Shown: positions 1-8,572, numbered from the stretch's first letter. The stretch: 32,206 nt of DNA from Candidatus Methanophaga sp. AG-394-G06 (GCA_009903405.1 PRCZ01000015.1:1-32206), one strand, 5' to 3'. The notes: generated from the sequence alone by a model not told the origin. A program made the numbers and translations.

Positions 1-1
1 T

Positions 2-346
2 GAAGAATTTTTGTTTGGATTTGAAGGTGCCACACCATTGGTTGGGGACATCAATCAGGATGGAACAGATGACATAGCAGTAATCGGTACATACGGCGGG
101 AATTATAAGTGGTTCGTTGATACGAATGGAGACCAGGTGGCAGATGAAGAATTTTGGTTTGGATTTGCAGGTGCCATACCTTTGGTTGGGGACATCGATA
201 AGGATGGAACAGATGACATAGCAGTAATCGGTGCATACGGAGGGAATTATAAATGGTTCGTTGCTACGAATGGAGACCATGTGGCAGATGAAGAATTTTG
301 GTTTGGATTTGCAGGATCCATACCATTGGTAGGGAACATCGGATAA
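2..346 (+). CDS. C-terminal end of a secreted FG-GAP/VCBS-repeat protein (5' end outside window)
   Basis: The reading frame is open from the first bases, so only the C-terminus is present; the TTG at base 11 is not a real start. It holds about two and a half copies of a 48-residue repeat (144-bp period) with the calcium-loop motif DxDxDGTDDIAV and a second acidic loop DTNGDxxxD, followed by FWFGFxG. These are typical of FG-GAP/VCBS beta-propeller blades in extracellular proteins. The last residues (PLVGNIG, stop) almost match the end of the 2100-residue protein at 8573-14875, and the DNA is also very similar. The missing part may therefore resemble that protein, but this cannot be seen here. 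A hairpin plus T-run follows the stop. Confidence 0.85.
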   Translation, partial: EEFLFGFEGATPLVGDINQDGTDDIAVIGTYGGNYKWFVDTNGDQVADEEFWFGFAGAIPLVGDIDKDGTDDIAVIGAYGGNYKWFVATNGDHVADEEFWFGFAGSIPLVGNIG

Positions 347-364
347 AGTCGATCCATCAAAATA

Positions 365-416
365 GCGGCAGTCTCGTATCTTTTGAGGTATCGTGGCTGT
401 CGCGAGTTATTTTTTT
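365..416 (+). terminator. Hairpin plus T-run after the FG-GAP gene
   Basis: A 9-bp stem (gcggcagtc with ggctgtcgc, two G-T wobbles) and a short inner stem are followed by seven T residues at 410-416. It lies 18 bases after the stop codon of the FG-GAP gene, as expected for a transcription terminator. Confidence 0.6.
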
Positions 417-435
417 GTGATTTTGCAATATTTTA

Positions 436-1007
436 TTATTGAGCAGTTACATTTATTAAATATTACTAATTGGGATTCTACAAGGAGTATATCAAACCTA
501 AATAGATTGATATTTTTGTTTAAATGCCCTATTTAGTGTTGGATTTGTTGAGCGGATATTCAATCCTAAAATTGGTTGATAATCATCACAAAGAGTTTGC
601 CTTTGCACTTTGGATATTAAATCCGATAGTGATTTATATTTCATACATCTTTGGGCAAATAGATATAATCCCCACATTTTTTGTGATATTTGCATTACAT
701 TATGCAAGAAAAGTATATCCAATACTGCTAATTCTTCTGATAATACTATCAATTTCGATGCTATCCTATCTGTTTTAGCATTAGGTATAAGGGTGGGGCA
801 TGTTTTAAAAATTTTCCATTGTTGCTATTGCCAGTTATAATTGTTGTATTGGGAAACAAAAATCTTATAAAACCACTAAAACTTGCTACATTCGGATTTG
901 GTCCTTATATAATCCTGCTTATACCTTTTGCCAGATCAATATCATTTTTTTGTTGGGTGGAGGTAGCCAATACATACTGATTTTTTTTTGATATCGGAAG
1001 TACACAC
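436..1007 (+). pseudogene. Decayed N-terminal half of a polytopic membrane glycosyltransferase (PIG-M/GT87-like)
   Basis: No single frame is open here, but pieces in successive frames make one membrane protein that runs into the next ORF. The pieces are NLNRLIFLFKCP (frame 3), then YLVLDLLSGYSILKL and WILNPIVIYISYIFGQIDIIPTFF (frame 2, from 524), SVLALGIRVG (frame 1), FKNFPLLLLPVIIVVLGNKNL (frame 3, from 804), LLGGGSQYILIFF (frame 2), then DIGSTHMYIFLVVYF in the frame of the ORF at 1008. The NP-x-GQ-D and FKxFPLLLLP blocks are typical of polyprenol-phosphate-sugar-dependent multi-TM mannosyltransferases. Two of the shifts fall at T-runs (945-951, 981-989). The true N-terminus with the luminal acidic motif is not visible. 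Either a pseudogene or a stretch of base-call errors; see findings. Confidence 0.6.
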
Positions 1008-2135
1008 ATGTACATATTTTTAGTGGTCTATTTCGCAATATTGTTTTACCTTATATACATAGAGAAAAAGCAATCATTTGATGTAATCTGGGAATACTGC
1101 TTTGCAATAGTTACTTTGCTCTACATATCAGCATTATGGCTCCCGCAATGGTATACATGGATAATGCCCTTTGTAATATTAGCAGTAGTAAAATATCATA
1201 AACCATTAAAACTTTATTTTGTCCAGATTGCATTTTTCTCCTTTTATATCCTAGGGTGGGGTAATTCTCTTGGTGCCGGGTTATTCTCTCCAATAAATCC
1301 AATTTTTAATGATTTTCAAGGCATGAATGAGATCATATCCTCGATTTACCCATATAATAAACTTCTTGGTATATTCTATAGTCTTTTCATAGTTATATCC
1401 GTAGGTCTGGTATATTTAACTTTCAAGAACTCTATATGTACACAAAATTTAGTATATGGACAAAATAATGAGATCATGCCATCAGAATTTAGCTTAATTA
1501 TCCCTGTTTTAATACTCTTTAGTCTATTGCTATCCGCAATCATACTTGGTGGCGGAAGCTACATTGGTCTAGTGCAAGATAAAGTCAATCAACCAGTCGG
1601 TGAAATTTCTGGAATTCCCACTGTGGGGCAAACATTTATTTCCCAGCATGCAAACTTAAATGCAATTGAAATCAACATGGCTACATATATGCGAACAAAT
1701 ACTCATGATGTAATATTCCATTTACGATCATCGCCTAATTCAACAGTAAATATAGTAACTATTAGAGTAAATGCTGCTAAAATCGCTGATAATAAATATC
1801 ATCGGTTTAGTTTCCCCCCAATTACAGATTCGGAGAATATATCCTATTATTTTTTCATAGAGTCACCCAACTCGGCCCCAGGTAACGCTATAACAATAAG
1901 GCATTGTACTAAAGATGTCTATAAAGCAGGTTCCGCATACAAGAATCATGAGCCAATGGAAGGTGATTTGTCATTTAGGAGATATCGTAAGTCGGATATG
2001 TCAAATGTGGCGTCGTATTTCCTGCATCGAATGCAACAAGATATGCTATTTTTCATCTTCTACTTTCTATTACTGGGTACAATTGTTTATTTAATATTGA
2101 AATTACATTTGGATATTAGGATGCTTAAAAAATGA
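1008..2135 (+). CDS. Membrane protein, C-terminal part of a disrupted multi-TM glycosyltransferase with extracellular beta domain
   Basis: A 375-residue ORF with several membrane segments in residues 1-190 (including ALWLPQWYTWIMPFVILAV, resembling the PQ-W-P block of multi-TM mannosyltransferases). A soluble domain at roughly 195-340 (GQTFISQHANLNAIEI, NTHDVIFHLRSSP) reads as an extracytoplasmic beta-sandwich, and a final TM helix follows near 350-370. The ORF is in frame with DIGSTH just upstream, so the ATG at 1008 is probably internal to the ancestral gene. The stop overlaps the ATG of the next glycosyltransferase by four bases (ATGA), which shows the ancestral operon. Whether the remaining ORF makes a working product is doubtful; sugar transfer to lipid or surface glycan is inferred from family resemblance only. 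Confidence 0.6.
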   Translation: MYIFLVVYFAILFYLIYIEKKQSFDVIWEYCFAIVTLLYISALWLPQWYTWIMPFVILAVVKYHKPLKLYFVQIAFFSFYILGWGNSLGAGLFSPINPIFNDFQGMNEIISSIYPYNKLLGIFYSLFIVISVGLVYLTFKNSICTQNLVYGQNNEIMPSEFSLIIPVLILFSLLLSAIILGGGSYIGLVQDKVNQPVGEISGIPTVGQTFISQHANLNAIEINMATYMRTNTHDVIFHLRSSPNSTVNIVTIRVNAAKIADNKYHRFSFPPITDSENISYYFFIESPNSAPGNAITIRHCTKDVYKAGSAYKNHEPMEGDLSFRRYRKSDMSNVASYFLHRMQQDMLFFIFYFLLLGTIVYLILKLHLDIRMLKK

Positions 2136-3562
2136 GTAAAGTACTGGTGATTTCACCCGATACTATTCCCGTAGGTAAAAATTTAGCTGCGGGACCGGGT
2201 ATTAGAAGTTTTGAGCTTGCAAGAGCCTTGCACAGAAAAGGTCATGAGATAACAATAGCAGTCCCTAAAATCTATTACAATAACGAGAAAATCAAGGAAT
2301 TTAATATTATTGATTGGAATATCTGGGATAAAATGAACCTTGGCGAGATTTGCAACGAGCAAGATTGCGTAATAGTTCCTCAGGGGTTAGGTCTTGCAGA
2401 ATTCTCTTCTCTTTATATAAAATCTGTACGAGATGATCTTCCAACGATCATTGATGCGTATGATCCTAACCTGATAGAGGGTATAAATAGCCTTATTTAC
2501 AGTGAGAAGGAAAATTTACTTTTGTTTTCTAATCATCTCAGTGCACTGGTTCCTTTACTAAAACGGGGCGATTTCTTCGTTTGTGCAACTGAAAGACAGA
2601 AATATTACTATGTTGGAATACTTAATGTGCTTGGAAAGATTAACCCCTTAACGTACAACAAAAAAATGGTAGACATAGTCCCTTTTGGAGTTCCGGAAGA
2701 AGAGCCTGTTCATGAACGGAACGTATTAAAAGGGAAAATCGTTGATGAAAATGATTTGGTTATTTTATGGACCGGTGGTATCTATCCCTGGTTTGATGCT
2801 ATTACGTTAGTAAAAGCTATGGAAAAAGTTGTAACAGAAGTAAAGAATGCTAGGTTAATATTTATGGGCGGAAAACATCCGAGGATGCATGCTCCACCAG
2901 AGAGTTATTATAAAACACAAAAGCTTGTAAAAAAGATTGGGATGTTGAATAAAAATATATTCTTTATTGATCAATGGGTGCCATGGTATGAGATGCAGAA
3001 TTATTTTTTAGAGGCTGATTTAGCAGTTAACACGCATCCCGTACATCTTGAAACCGAACTTTCATTTAGAACCCGGGTAATAAATTATATTTGGGGTGGC
3101 TTACCTATAATCACGACAGGAGGAGACGAGATTAGTGAACTCATAAAAAAATATGGTTGTGGAGAAATCGTAAAACCTGAGGATCCCGATGAGTTAGCGG
3201 AAATTATGGTTGAACTTCTTTCCGATGAGAAGAAACGGAAAAGAATGTCCGAAAATGCAAAAAAGCTTGCTAAGGTGATAACATGGAGTAATACCATAAA
3301 GCCTCTTGATGAATTCTGTAGGAATCCGCACATTGCAGAAGATAGAAAAAATGAGTTTGCCCGAAAAACTGTTCTTTCTGCTGTTGACACCTTACAAGAG
3401 CATAAACTAATGTTAGAAACAGAAGGGATAGATTCAGATGAAAAGACGCGACTACGATTCCTTATTAGAACAGGGACTATATTTAAAAAGTTTGGTCCTG
3501 TTGAAACAGCAAGAAGAGTGAGAGAATACATGCTTAAAACAATTAGAAAAAAACGAGATTAG
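2132..3562 (+). CDS. GT4-family glycosyltransferase
   Basis: 476 residues with a GT-B fold layout. The N-terminal half has GPGIRSFELARALHRKGHEITIAVP, the usual opening of retaining glycosyltransferases. The C-terminal half has a donor-binding Rossmann region (LVILWTGGIYPWFDAITLVKAMEKV; VPWYEMQNYFLEADLAVNTH) and GLPIITTGGDEISELIKKYGCGEIVKPEDPDELAEIM. About 100 charged residues follow the catalytic domain, ending in a basic tail. It should transfer a nucleotide-activated sugar at the cytoplasmic side to a lipid-linked glycan; donor and acceptor are not readable. It overlaps the upstream ORF by ATGA, and the next GT4 follows about 90 bases downstream. Confidence 0.85.
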   Translation: MSKVLVISPDTIPVGKNLAAGPGIRSFELARALHRKGHEITIAVPKIYYNNEKIKEFNIIDWNIWDKMNLGEICNEQDCVIVPQGLGLAEFSSLYIKSVRDDLPTIIDAYDPNLIEGINSLIYSEKENLLLFSNHLSALVPLLKRGDFFVCATERQKYYYVGILNVLGKINPLTYNKKMVDIVPFGVPEEEPVHERNVLKGKIVDENDLVILWTGGIYPWFDAITLVKAMEKVVTEVKNARLIFMGGKHPRMHAPPESYYKTQKLVKKIGMLNKNIFFIDQWVPWYEMQNYFLEADLAVNTHPVHLETELSFRTRVINYIWGGLPIITTGGDEISELIKKYGCGEIVKPEDPDELAEIMVELLSDEKKRKRMSENAKKLAKVITWSNTIKPLDEFCRNPHIAEDRKNEFARKTVLSAVDTLQEHKLMLETEGIDSDEKTRLRFLIRTGTIFKKFGPVETARRVREYMLKTIRKKRD

Positions 3563-3655
3563 GTGTGACAATGAAAATTGTTTATACTCTTTTTGAGGGT
3601 TTGTATTGTTGGCAGTGTCAGGTATATCATTGAAAAAACAAAAAAATGATTGAAA

Positions 3656-4759
3656 ATGGTAAAAATCGGGTTTTTGACGCAAAGAATGCGTAGTGGATTC
3701 GGAGTAGATGTCGTGGTTCACAATGTAGCAGAGGGTTTAGTGAATAAGGGACATGAGGTCATAGTGTATTGCTGTGAAAGCGATGAAACGTATAAAGATA
3801 TTAGTTATGAGATTAAACGTGTTTTAGCACCACCGGAAAAATATTTCCCTGTTTGGGAGATCAATTCAATTCATACTTTCAGAAAATTGAAAGATGATTC
3901 AAACGATCTCTTCATCTGCGAAACTTTTCCTTACTATTCGTCACTATTGTTGTCGCACAAGCCATGTATTATGTTAGATCATGGTCTTCCAAATATCGCT
4001 GGCTTTTCGTTACTTACAAAATTAAATATAAAGTATATTACGCTAACCCAGAACTATATCTATTTCAATTTCGCTAATAAATTGTGCACCATCTCAAATT
4101 TTTTGAAAAAACAATATCCATACCATCTTAGAAAGAGGGTACAAGTAATCTATAATGGAGTTAATCACTATCCTGAGGTCAATAATTCTAGAAGTATAGA
4201 ATTTCGGGATAAAATAGGGGTTGCGAAGGATGATATATTGTTATTATACGTGGGAAGGCTCACACCCGAAGGCCAACCTTATAAAGGGGTAATTGAATTA
4301 GTTAATATATATGATCATGTTAAAAGCAAAAATGAAAAGGTCAGACTGTTAATGGTAGGGTTAGGTAATGAAGATGATGTAAGGTTTTTGCGGAGGCATG
4401 GAGTAATCCCCTACATAAATGCACCAGTAGAAGAAATGCCAATAATTTTTTCAAGTTGTGATGTGTATGTTACTGCCACACGATGGGAAGGTTTCAATCT
4501 ACCCCTTGGTGAGGCCCAATATTTTGGAAAACCAGCCGTAGCGTATGAGATAGGAGCTCATCCGGAGATTGTGGAGAACGAAAAGAGTGCATTTTTAGTC
4601 TCGTCTAAAGCGGATTTTATCAAATTTATAAGTTTATTAGCACAGAATGAAAATTTAAGAATGGAAATGGGGGCTAATGCAAAAAGAAATGCAAAAAAAT
4701 TTACGTGGGAAAAATCGGTCCGAGAATATGAAAAAACAATCTTAAAAATTCTCAAATGA
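3656..4759 (+). CDS. GT4-family glycosyltransferase
   Basis: 367 residues from the ATG at 3656; the ORF track begins two codons earlier at a TTG, which I disfavour. The N-terminal half has GFGVDVVVHNVAEGLVNKGHEVIVYCCESDE. The C-terminal donor domain has LLLYVGRLTPEGQPYKGVIELV and then WEGFNLPLGEAQYFGKPAVAYEIGAHPEIVENEKSAFLV, which matches the E-x7-E type motif of GT4 enzymes. No signal peptide or TM segment, so cytoplasmic. It ends 21 bases from the convergent GT2 gene. Likely adds one residue to the same surface glycan as its neighbours; specificity unknown. Confidence 0.87.
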   Translation: MVKIGFLTQRMRSGFGVDVVVHNVAEGLVNKGHEVIVYCCESDETYKDISYEIKRVLAPPEKYFPVWEINSIHTFRKLKDDSNDLFICETFPYYSSLLLSHKPCIMLDHGLPNIAGFSLLTKLNIKYITLTQNYIYFNFANKLCTISNFLKKQYPYHLRKRVQVIYNGVNHYPEVNNSRSIEFRDKIGVAKDDILLLYVGRLTPEGQPYKGVIELVNIYDHVKSKNEKVRLLMVGLGNEDDVRFLRRHGVIPYINAPVEEMPIIFSSCDVYVTATRWEGFNLPLGEAQYFGKPAVAYEIGAHPEIVENEKSAFLVSSKADFIKFISLLAQNENLRMEMGANAKRNAKKFTWEKSVREYEKTILKILK

Positions 4760-4780
4760 GATGCATAACCGCTTTAAAAT

Positions 4781-5818
4781 CTATTCCGGTGGCCCCTCAT
4801 TTGCCTTTTTTAAATCTTCAAAATATTCATTCACTCCTTCTGGGCCTTTTGATTCTATGAAATGTTTTTCACTTTTCTCAATCCATTCTATGCACTCTCT
4901 AAAAGAGATCTGTTTTTTTGGTGCTCTCAATCGTTTAATTGATATTTTGGGCACGTTAAGGATTGCTGATATCTGCCCTTTAACTCCAGCTTTATTTTTT
5001 TCTCTAATGCATTGCTTAAAAAAAAGAAACTCGCTTTTAGCAATTATTTTTGAAAATTTTTTCAGTAACCGTAAAGAATAATTTTTGAATATGACATAAA
5101 GCCTATTTCTGTGCAAATAATATATTTTCATTGGATTCAGGTCATCAACAGTTCCTGAGTGGTGATGATAAACTATGGCTGATGGGACGTATATACACTT
5201 CCATCCAGTTAAACGCATTCTCCACATTAAATCAACATCTTCATACCAGGTGAACAAATCTTTATCAAATAATCCGATCTCATCCAACATTCTCTTCTTA
5301 TAAAATCCTGCACCTGCGGTCACGCCAAAAATTTCTTCTTGTTCATCATATTGTCCACGGTCTATCGAATAAAAGCCCTTTCCCATTGCATCACCGGTTC
5401 TTAAAATAAGCTCTCCAACAGAATCAATTCTTTTTTGATTATTTAAAAAAAGTACTTTTGATGCACAAGAACCAATATGATCATCTTTTTCGGCTACTTT
5501 TACTAATTCCTCTATCCATCTTTCATCTACTTTTGTATCCGGATTTAATGTAACTATATATTTCCCTTTTGCCTGCCTCATTGCGACATTATTTCCTTCA
5601 GCAAAACCAAGATTCCTCTCATTTTGAATCACCTTAACAGTAGGAAAATTCTGTCTTACATATTCCGCGGAGCCATCAGAAGAAGCATTGTCTGTTAAAA
5701 ACACTTCTAGGTTTGGATAAGTCTGTGAGAGGACAGAGGATAGACAATCCTCCAAATATCTTTTGTTATTCCAACATATAACCACGATGGATACTAAGGG
5801 TGTTTCCATACCAATCAC
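4781..5818 (-). CDS. GT2-family glycosyltransferase, rhamnosyltransferase-like
   Basis: 345 residues. The GT-A domain shows PLVSIVVICWNNKRYLEDCLSSVLSQTYPNLEVFLTDNASSDGS, the metal-binding region VTLNPDTKVDERW (DxD equivalent), and the acceptor/catalytic block LFTWYEDVDLMWRMRLTGW followed by AIVYHHHSG. This set is typical of GT2 enzymes annotated as rhamnosyl- or related transferases. A rhamnose donor would fit the complete rml operon in the window, but that is inference. The ATG overlaps the stop of the upstream methyltransferase (ATGA at 5815-5818); an alternative start lies three codons in (METPLVS). Last gene of the minus-strand operon, convergent with the GT4 at 4759. Confidence 0.87.
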   Translation of the reverse strand: MIGMETPLVSIVVICWNNKRYLEDCLSSVLSQTYPNLEVFLTDNASSDGSAEYVRQNFPTVKVIQNERNLGFAEGNNVAMRQAKGKYIVTLNPDTKVDERWIEELVKVAEKDDHIGSCASKVLFLNNQKRIDSVGELILRTGDAMGKGFYSIDRGQYDEQEEIFGVTAGAGFYKKRMLDEIGLFDKDLFTWYEDVDLMWRMRLTGWKCIYVPSAIVYHHHSGTVDDLNPMKIYYLHRNRLYVIFKNYSLRLLKKFSKIIAKSEFLFFKQCIREKNKAGVKGQISAILNVPKISIKRLRAPKKQISFRECIEWIEKSEKHFIESKGPEGVNEYFEDLKKANEGPPE

Positions 5819-7170
5819 TCGGTTCTTTTTATTTTTACTACTTTATTGTATATTCTAAAGAGTTTTGAATTATATATTTGATTTAAAACGTTTTCAAGGT
5901 CTGCTATCTGTTTCTCTTTGTCTCCCAGCACTTTCTCAAGATTTCTGGTATGATCATTTTGTTTTATTATTAGACTCTCTTTCTCTCCTAAAACTGTTTC
6001 AACATCCGCTATGTGCTTCTCCCTATCTTCCAGCACTTTCTCAAGATTTCTGGTATGATCATTTTGTTTTATTATTAGACTCTCTTTCTCTCCTAAAACT
6101 GTTTCAACATCCGCTATGTGCTTCTCCCTATCTTCCAGCACTTTCTCAAGATTTCTGGTATGATCATTTTGTTTTATTATTAGACTCTCTTTCTCTCCTA
6201 AAACTGTTTCAACATCCGCTATGTGCTTCTCCCTATCTTCCAGCACTTTCTCAAGATTTCTGGTATGATCATTTTGTTTTATTATTAGACTCTCTTTCTC
6301 TCCTAAAACTGTTTCAACCTCTTGTATGCGTTTCTCTTTCACGTGAAGTTGTTTAACCATAGAAATGTTAGATAAAACAGAAATCGTATCGAAGAACTTT
6401 AGCATAGTAACATCTGTTGTTTCACTCTCGGTTATCTCAAACTCATTTTTGATAAAATCCTGTTTTAATCCTTTTTTAGAGATCACAAACACTTTTCGAT
6501 AACTCGGTGATGAATGATCAAATTCATAGAAGTTCTGATTATAGAAACTATCCACATACTTATGTAATTGTTCAGAATATGGTATAGATAGTAAATAATG
6601 TTTTATCACCATCATAGCCAACCAATTATGTATGTTGCCACTAGAAAAAAAGATATGTTCCGCCTTTAATTTTTTAAGTGTGGCTGTTACCTCTTGTAGC
6701 TTGGGCAGACCATTAGTAATATGTTCTTTTAGTGCAGGATGTTCTATCCCTAACAATTGAAGGATGACTTCGTATAGGAATTTATCCGCCAACGAGGTCA
6801 TTCCACCATCAAATGGTGCTATGATTATTACATTATCCTTACTTGTTCTTATAAGTTCAGCGATAAATTGGTCTCTATCTTTTGGCTTGATATGTTCCAT
6901 AGTGTCGGCTGTAACGACTATATCAAAAGCGGAATCTTTAAAAGGTAAATATACGCCACTGCCTCTAATAAAATTAGATGTCTTTTCGTTTATGCTGTTG
7001 ATATAATATGATTCTGCATCAGGAATAAATTTACGTATCAGGTTATTTTCTCCGCCTACATCTAAAACTCGTATTTTTTCATGCCCATATAACTTCTTAA
7101 CTATAATTTGAATGTCCTTATAACGTTGATACATATCAAAGGGAAGCTCGAATATATTTTCCTTTCTCAT
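5815..7170 (-). CDS. SAM-dependent methyltransferase with C-terminal repeated coiled coil
   Basis: 451 residues. Residues 1-120 form a class I methyltransferase core: IRVLDVGGENNLIRKF (motif I), VYLPFKDSAFDIVVTADTMEHI (post-I/II region) and VIIIAPF. A middle region of about 150 residues has no motif I know. Residues about 278-415 are a coiled coil made of four copies of a 35-residue (five-heptad) unit, VETVLGEKESLIIKQNDHTRNLEKVLEDREKHIAD, encoded by nearly perfect 105-bp DNA repeats. The tail is SKLFRIYNKVVKIKRTE. Similar methyltransferase/coiled-coil proteins occur in polysaccharide clusters, where they may cap chains or measure length; that role is inference. ATGA overlaps couple it to the ORFs on both sides. 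Confidence 0.85.
   Translation of the reverse strand: MRKENIFELPFDMYQRYKDIQIIVKKLYGHEKIRVLDVGGENNLIRKFIPDAESYYINSINEKTSNFIRGSGVYLPFKDSAFDIVVTADTMEHIKPKDRDQFIAELIRTSKDNVIIIAPFDGGMTSLADKFLYEVILQLLGIEHPALKEHITNGLPKLQEVTATLKKLKAEHIFFSSGNIHNWLAMMVIKHYLLSIPYSEQLHKYVDSFYNQNFYEFDHSSPSYRKVFVISKKGLKQDFIKNEFEITESETTDVTMLKFFDTISVLSNISMVKQLHVKEKRIQEVETVLGEKESLIIKQNDHTRNLEKVLEDREKHIADVETVLGEKESLIIKQNDHTRNLEKVLEDREKHIADVETVLGEKESLIIKQNDHTRNLEKVLEDREKHIADVETVLGEKESLIIKQNDHTRNLEKVLGDKEKQIADLENVLNQIYNSKLFRIYNKVVKIKRTE
5927..6318 (-). repeat. Four tandem 105-bp repeats inside the methyltransferase coiled coil
   Basis: The phrase agcactttctcaag recurs at 5927, 6032, 6137 and 6242, exactly 105 bases apart, and the units between are almost base-for-base identical. 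Each unit encodes 35 residues, so gain or loss of a unit keeps frame and heptad register. The unit next to the C-terminus differs slightly (GDKEKQIADLE). Confidence 0.95.
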
Positions 7171-7355
7171 AACTTCTGTCCTTTATAGATCTCAGAATGT
7201 AAATAATATAGCACTGTTCCTGATGATTCCCACTCTTCAAAATACCAATCACTGGACTTTTCTAACATTTCGCCCTTCATCACACCCCTAACAGTATATA
7301 TCTTGTATAATAATATATATACACCACATAAATATAATGGTTGTAGAAAAATCAT
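7167..7355 (-). CDS. Small hypothetical protein (possible gene fragment)
   Basis: 62 codons from the ORF start, or 37 from the internal ATG at 7280 (MKGEMLEKSSDWYFEEWESSGTVLYYLHSEIYKGQKL). It sits 4 bases after the stop of the upstream methyltransferase, and its TGA overlaps the ATG of the next methyltransferase (ATGA), consistent with translational coupling. The N-terminal 25 residues of the long version are hydrophobic. I recognise no family; the WYFEEWESSGTVLYYL stretch looks structured. Could be a real small subunit or the remnant of a longer gene. Confidence 0.4.
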   Translation of the reverse strand: MIFLQPLYLCGVYILLYKIYTVRGVMKGEMLEKSSDWYFEEWESSGTVLYYLHSEIYKGQKL

Positions 7356-7359
7356 CTAA

Positions 7360-8206
7360 TTATTTCTTGAATATTAGCAGTGCATTCTTTGAAAACCAGT
7401 AGGCACTCAGCACCAGCAATTTCGGTCTCTTTTCAAAAAATATTAATAGGCTTCTTGAGATCTTTGTCTCCGCCAAAAATCTTTCTCCTGGATTTTTTAG
7501 TAGAACGGACCCACCGCGTTTATTGACAGTACTTACGAGTGTGCCTGTGGAAATGAAGTGATTGAAACTCTTCACATTTTTGAGACGAAGTCTGAGGTCT
7601 TGCTTAAAAATAGGTAGCTTTGCGAGGAAATTAGCACAGATAATATCAGCAATGCCTTTAGGAAGGTACGTGATGAAGGGGATCTCGTTATGAGGTTCTA
7701 TTGGAAAAGTTCGATTCGGACATTCGAGCATCCCAGTCCCCCCCTGTTTTAACACACGAAAAATCTCGGAAAGGAAAGTTTCAATATCATCGACATGCTC
7801 TAGTACATGGATACTGGTAACGATGTCGAAAGAGTTTTTATGATACGGCAGTGTTTTACCATCAACTAAATGAACCGTTGCAGCATTGACATTCCGAAAT
7901 CGAATACTGCAAAGGTCATAAAGGTTTTTATCGACTTCCACCCCCCAGACTTCGGAGGTACCACGCTTCAACATAGCTAGTGGCATACCTCCAGACCCAC
8001 ACCCAATGTCCAAAGCCTTTAATCCAGTAACCTTTTCAAAACGCTCGATATAATCTATCCAATTAAAAAAAACGGGAAATATCTGTATGGGCACCATAAA
8101 TTTTATCGTAGTACCACGTACCCTCTGCCCCTTTCAGGTATTCCTTAAGCGCAGCGATAAAGTCTATCGAATTTATGTCAGACGAATTATTCACCACTAT
8201 TTTCAT
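7360..8206 (-). pseudogene. SAM-dependent methyltransferase (Methyltransf_11-like), frameshifted in a T8 tract
   Basis: The ORF track gives 7360-8097 (245 residues), starting MVPIQIFPVFFNWIDY. The N-terminus continues upstream in another frame from an ATG at 8206 preceded by aggaagag: MKIVVNNSSDINSIDF...GTWYYDKIYGAHTDISRFF, stop. Dropping one T from the eight-T tract (plus-strand A8, 8065-8072) joins them as TDISRFFNWIDYIERFEKVTGLKALDIGCGSGG. The core has motif I LDIGCGSGG, acidic VEVDKNLYDL, and FDIVTSIHVLEHVDDIETFLSEIFRVLKQGG. It probably methylates a sugar or lipid intermediate of the neighbouring glycan genes. Either a real frameshift mutation or a homopolymer base-call error; if the latter the gene is intact and about 281 residues long. 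Confidence 0.7.
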
Positions 8207-8512
8207 ATCTTTCTCTTCCTAGAGGCCGTCCACCACGTATCTTATGATCAATAGAATAAACATTCATTTAAAATAACCTTCTCTTCTTTCAACACAAGGC
8301 AGCCAAGAGACGCCTGCTAGAAAAAAGCGCCTGAGGTCTTACACTCTTATTTCATATAATTTCTTTTTATATATAAATACACACCAATGTGTAATATTTG
8401 ATGGCCTTTTTGTATGTTTCCAGAACTATTGATCATCCCTACACAGATAAAATTTGTAAGTCCGCTCAAAGAATCAATCGCCCGATGAAATCAGCATGCA
8501 AAAAATAAACCA
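8207..8512. other. Intergenic region, about 300 bases, no gene seen
   Basis: AT-rich spacer between the methyltransferase start and the end of the giant protein gene. Apart from the TATA/palindrome and the terminator at its edge, I see no coding remnant in any frame. Confidence 0.6.
8365..8392 (-). promoter_or_regulatory. TATA box with upstream palindrome, likely promoter of the minus-strand methyltransferase/GT2 operon
   Basis: Read on the minus strand, a TTTATATATAAA box is directly preceded by the palindrome ACACATTGGTGTGT (8379-8392). It lies about 165 bases before the methyltransferase ATG at 8206 and there is no plus-strand gene to serve. The palindrome at the BRE position could be a regulator site; that is inference. 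Confidence 0.45.
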
Positions 8513-8542
8513 CAACAGACTCGTGATTGGATTCGAGTCTGT
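8500..8542 (-). terminator. Hairpin terminator of the giant protease gene
   Basis: A perfect 9-bp stem acagactcg/cgagtctgt with a 10-base loop (8515-8542). On the minus strand it is followed by a T-rich run (plus-strand aaaaaataaa from 8500). It lies about 30 bases after the stop of the 2100-residue protein. Confidence 0.65.
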
Positions 8543-8572
8543 CGCATTTGCCGATATTTTGATAGATTGACG

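Noticed and set aside
3085-3531. 148-codon minus-strand ORF inside the first GT4 gene
   Set aside because: Serine/phenylalanine-rich antisense shadow of a well-supported GT4 gene.
5865-6356. 163-codon plus-strand ORF with repeated LPALSQDFWYDHFVLLLDSLSLLKLFQ
   Set aside because: Antisense shadow of the 105-bp coiled-coil repeats; no start signals and no family match.
8207-8512. Possible insertion sequence remnant or RNA gene in the spacer
   Set aside because: No transposase fragment, terminal inverted repeats or tRNA-like cloverleaf could be seen by eye.
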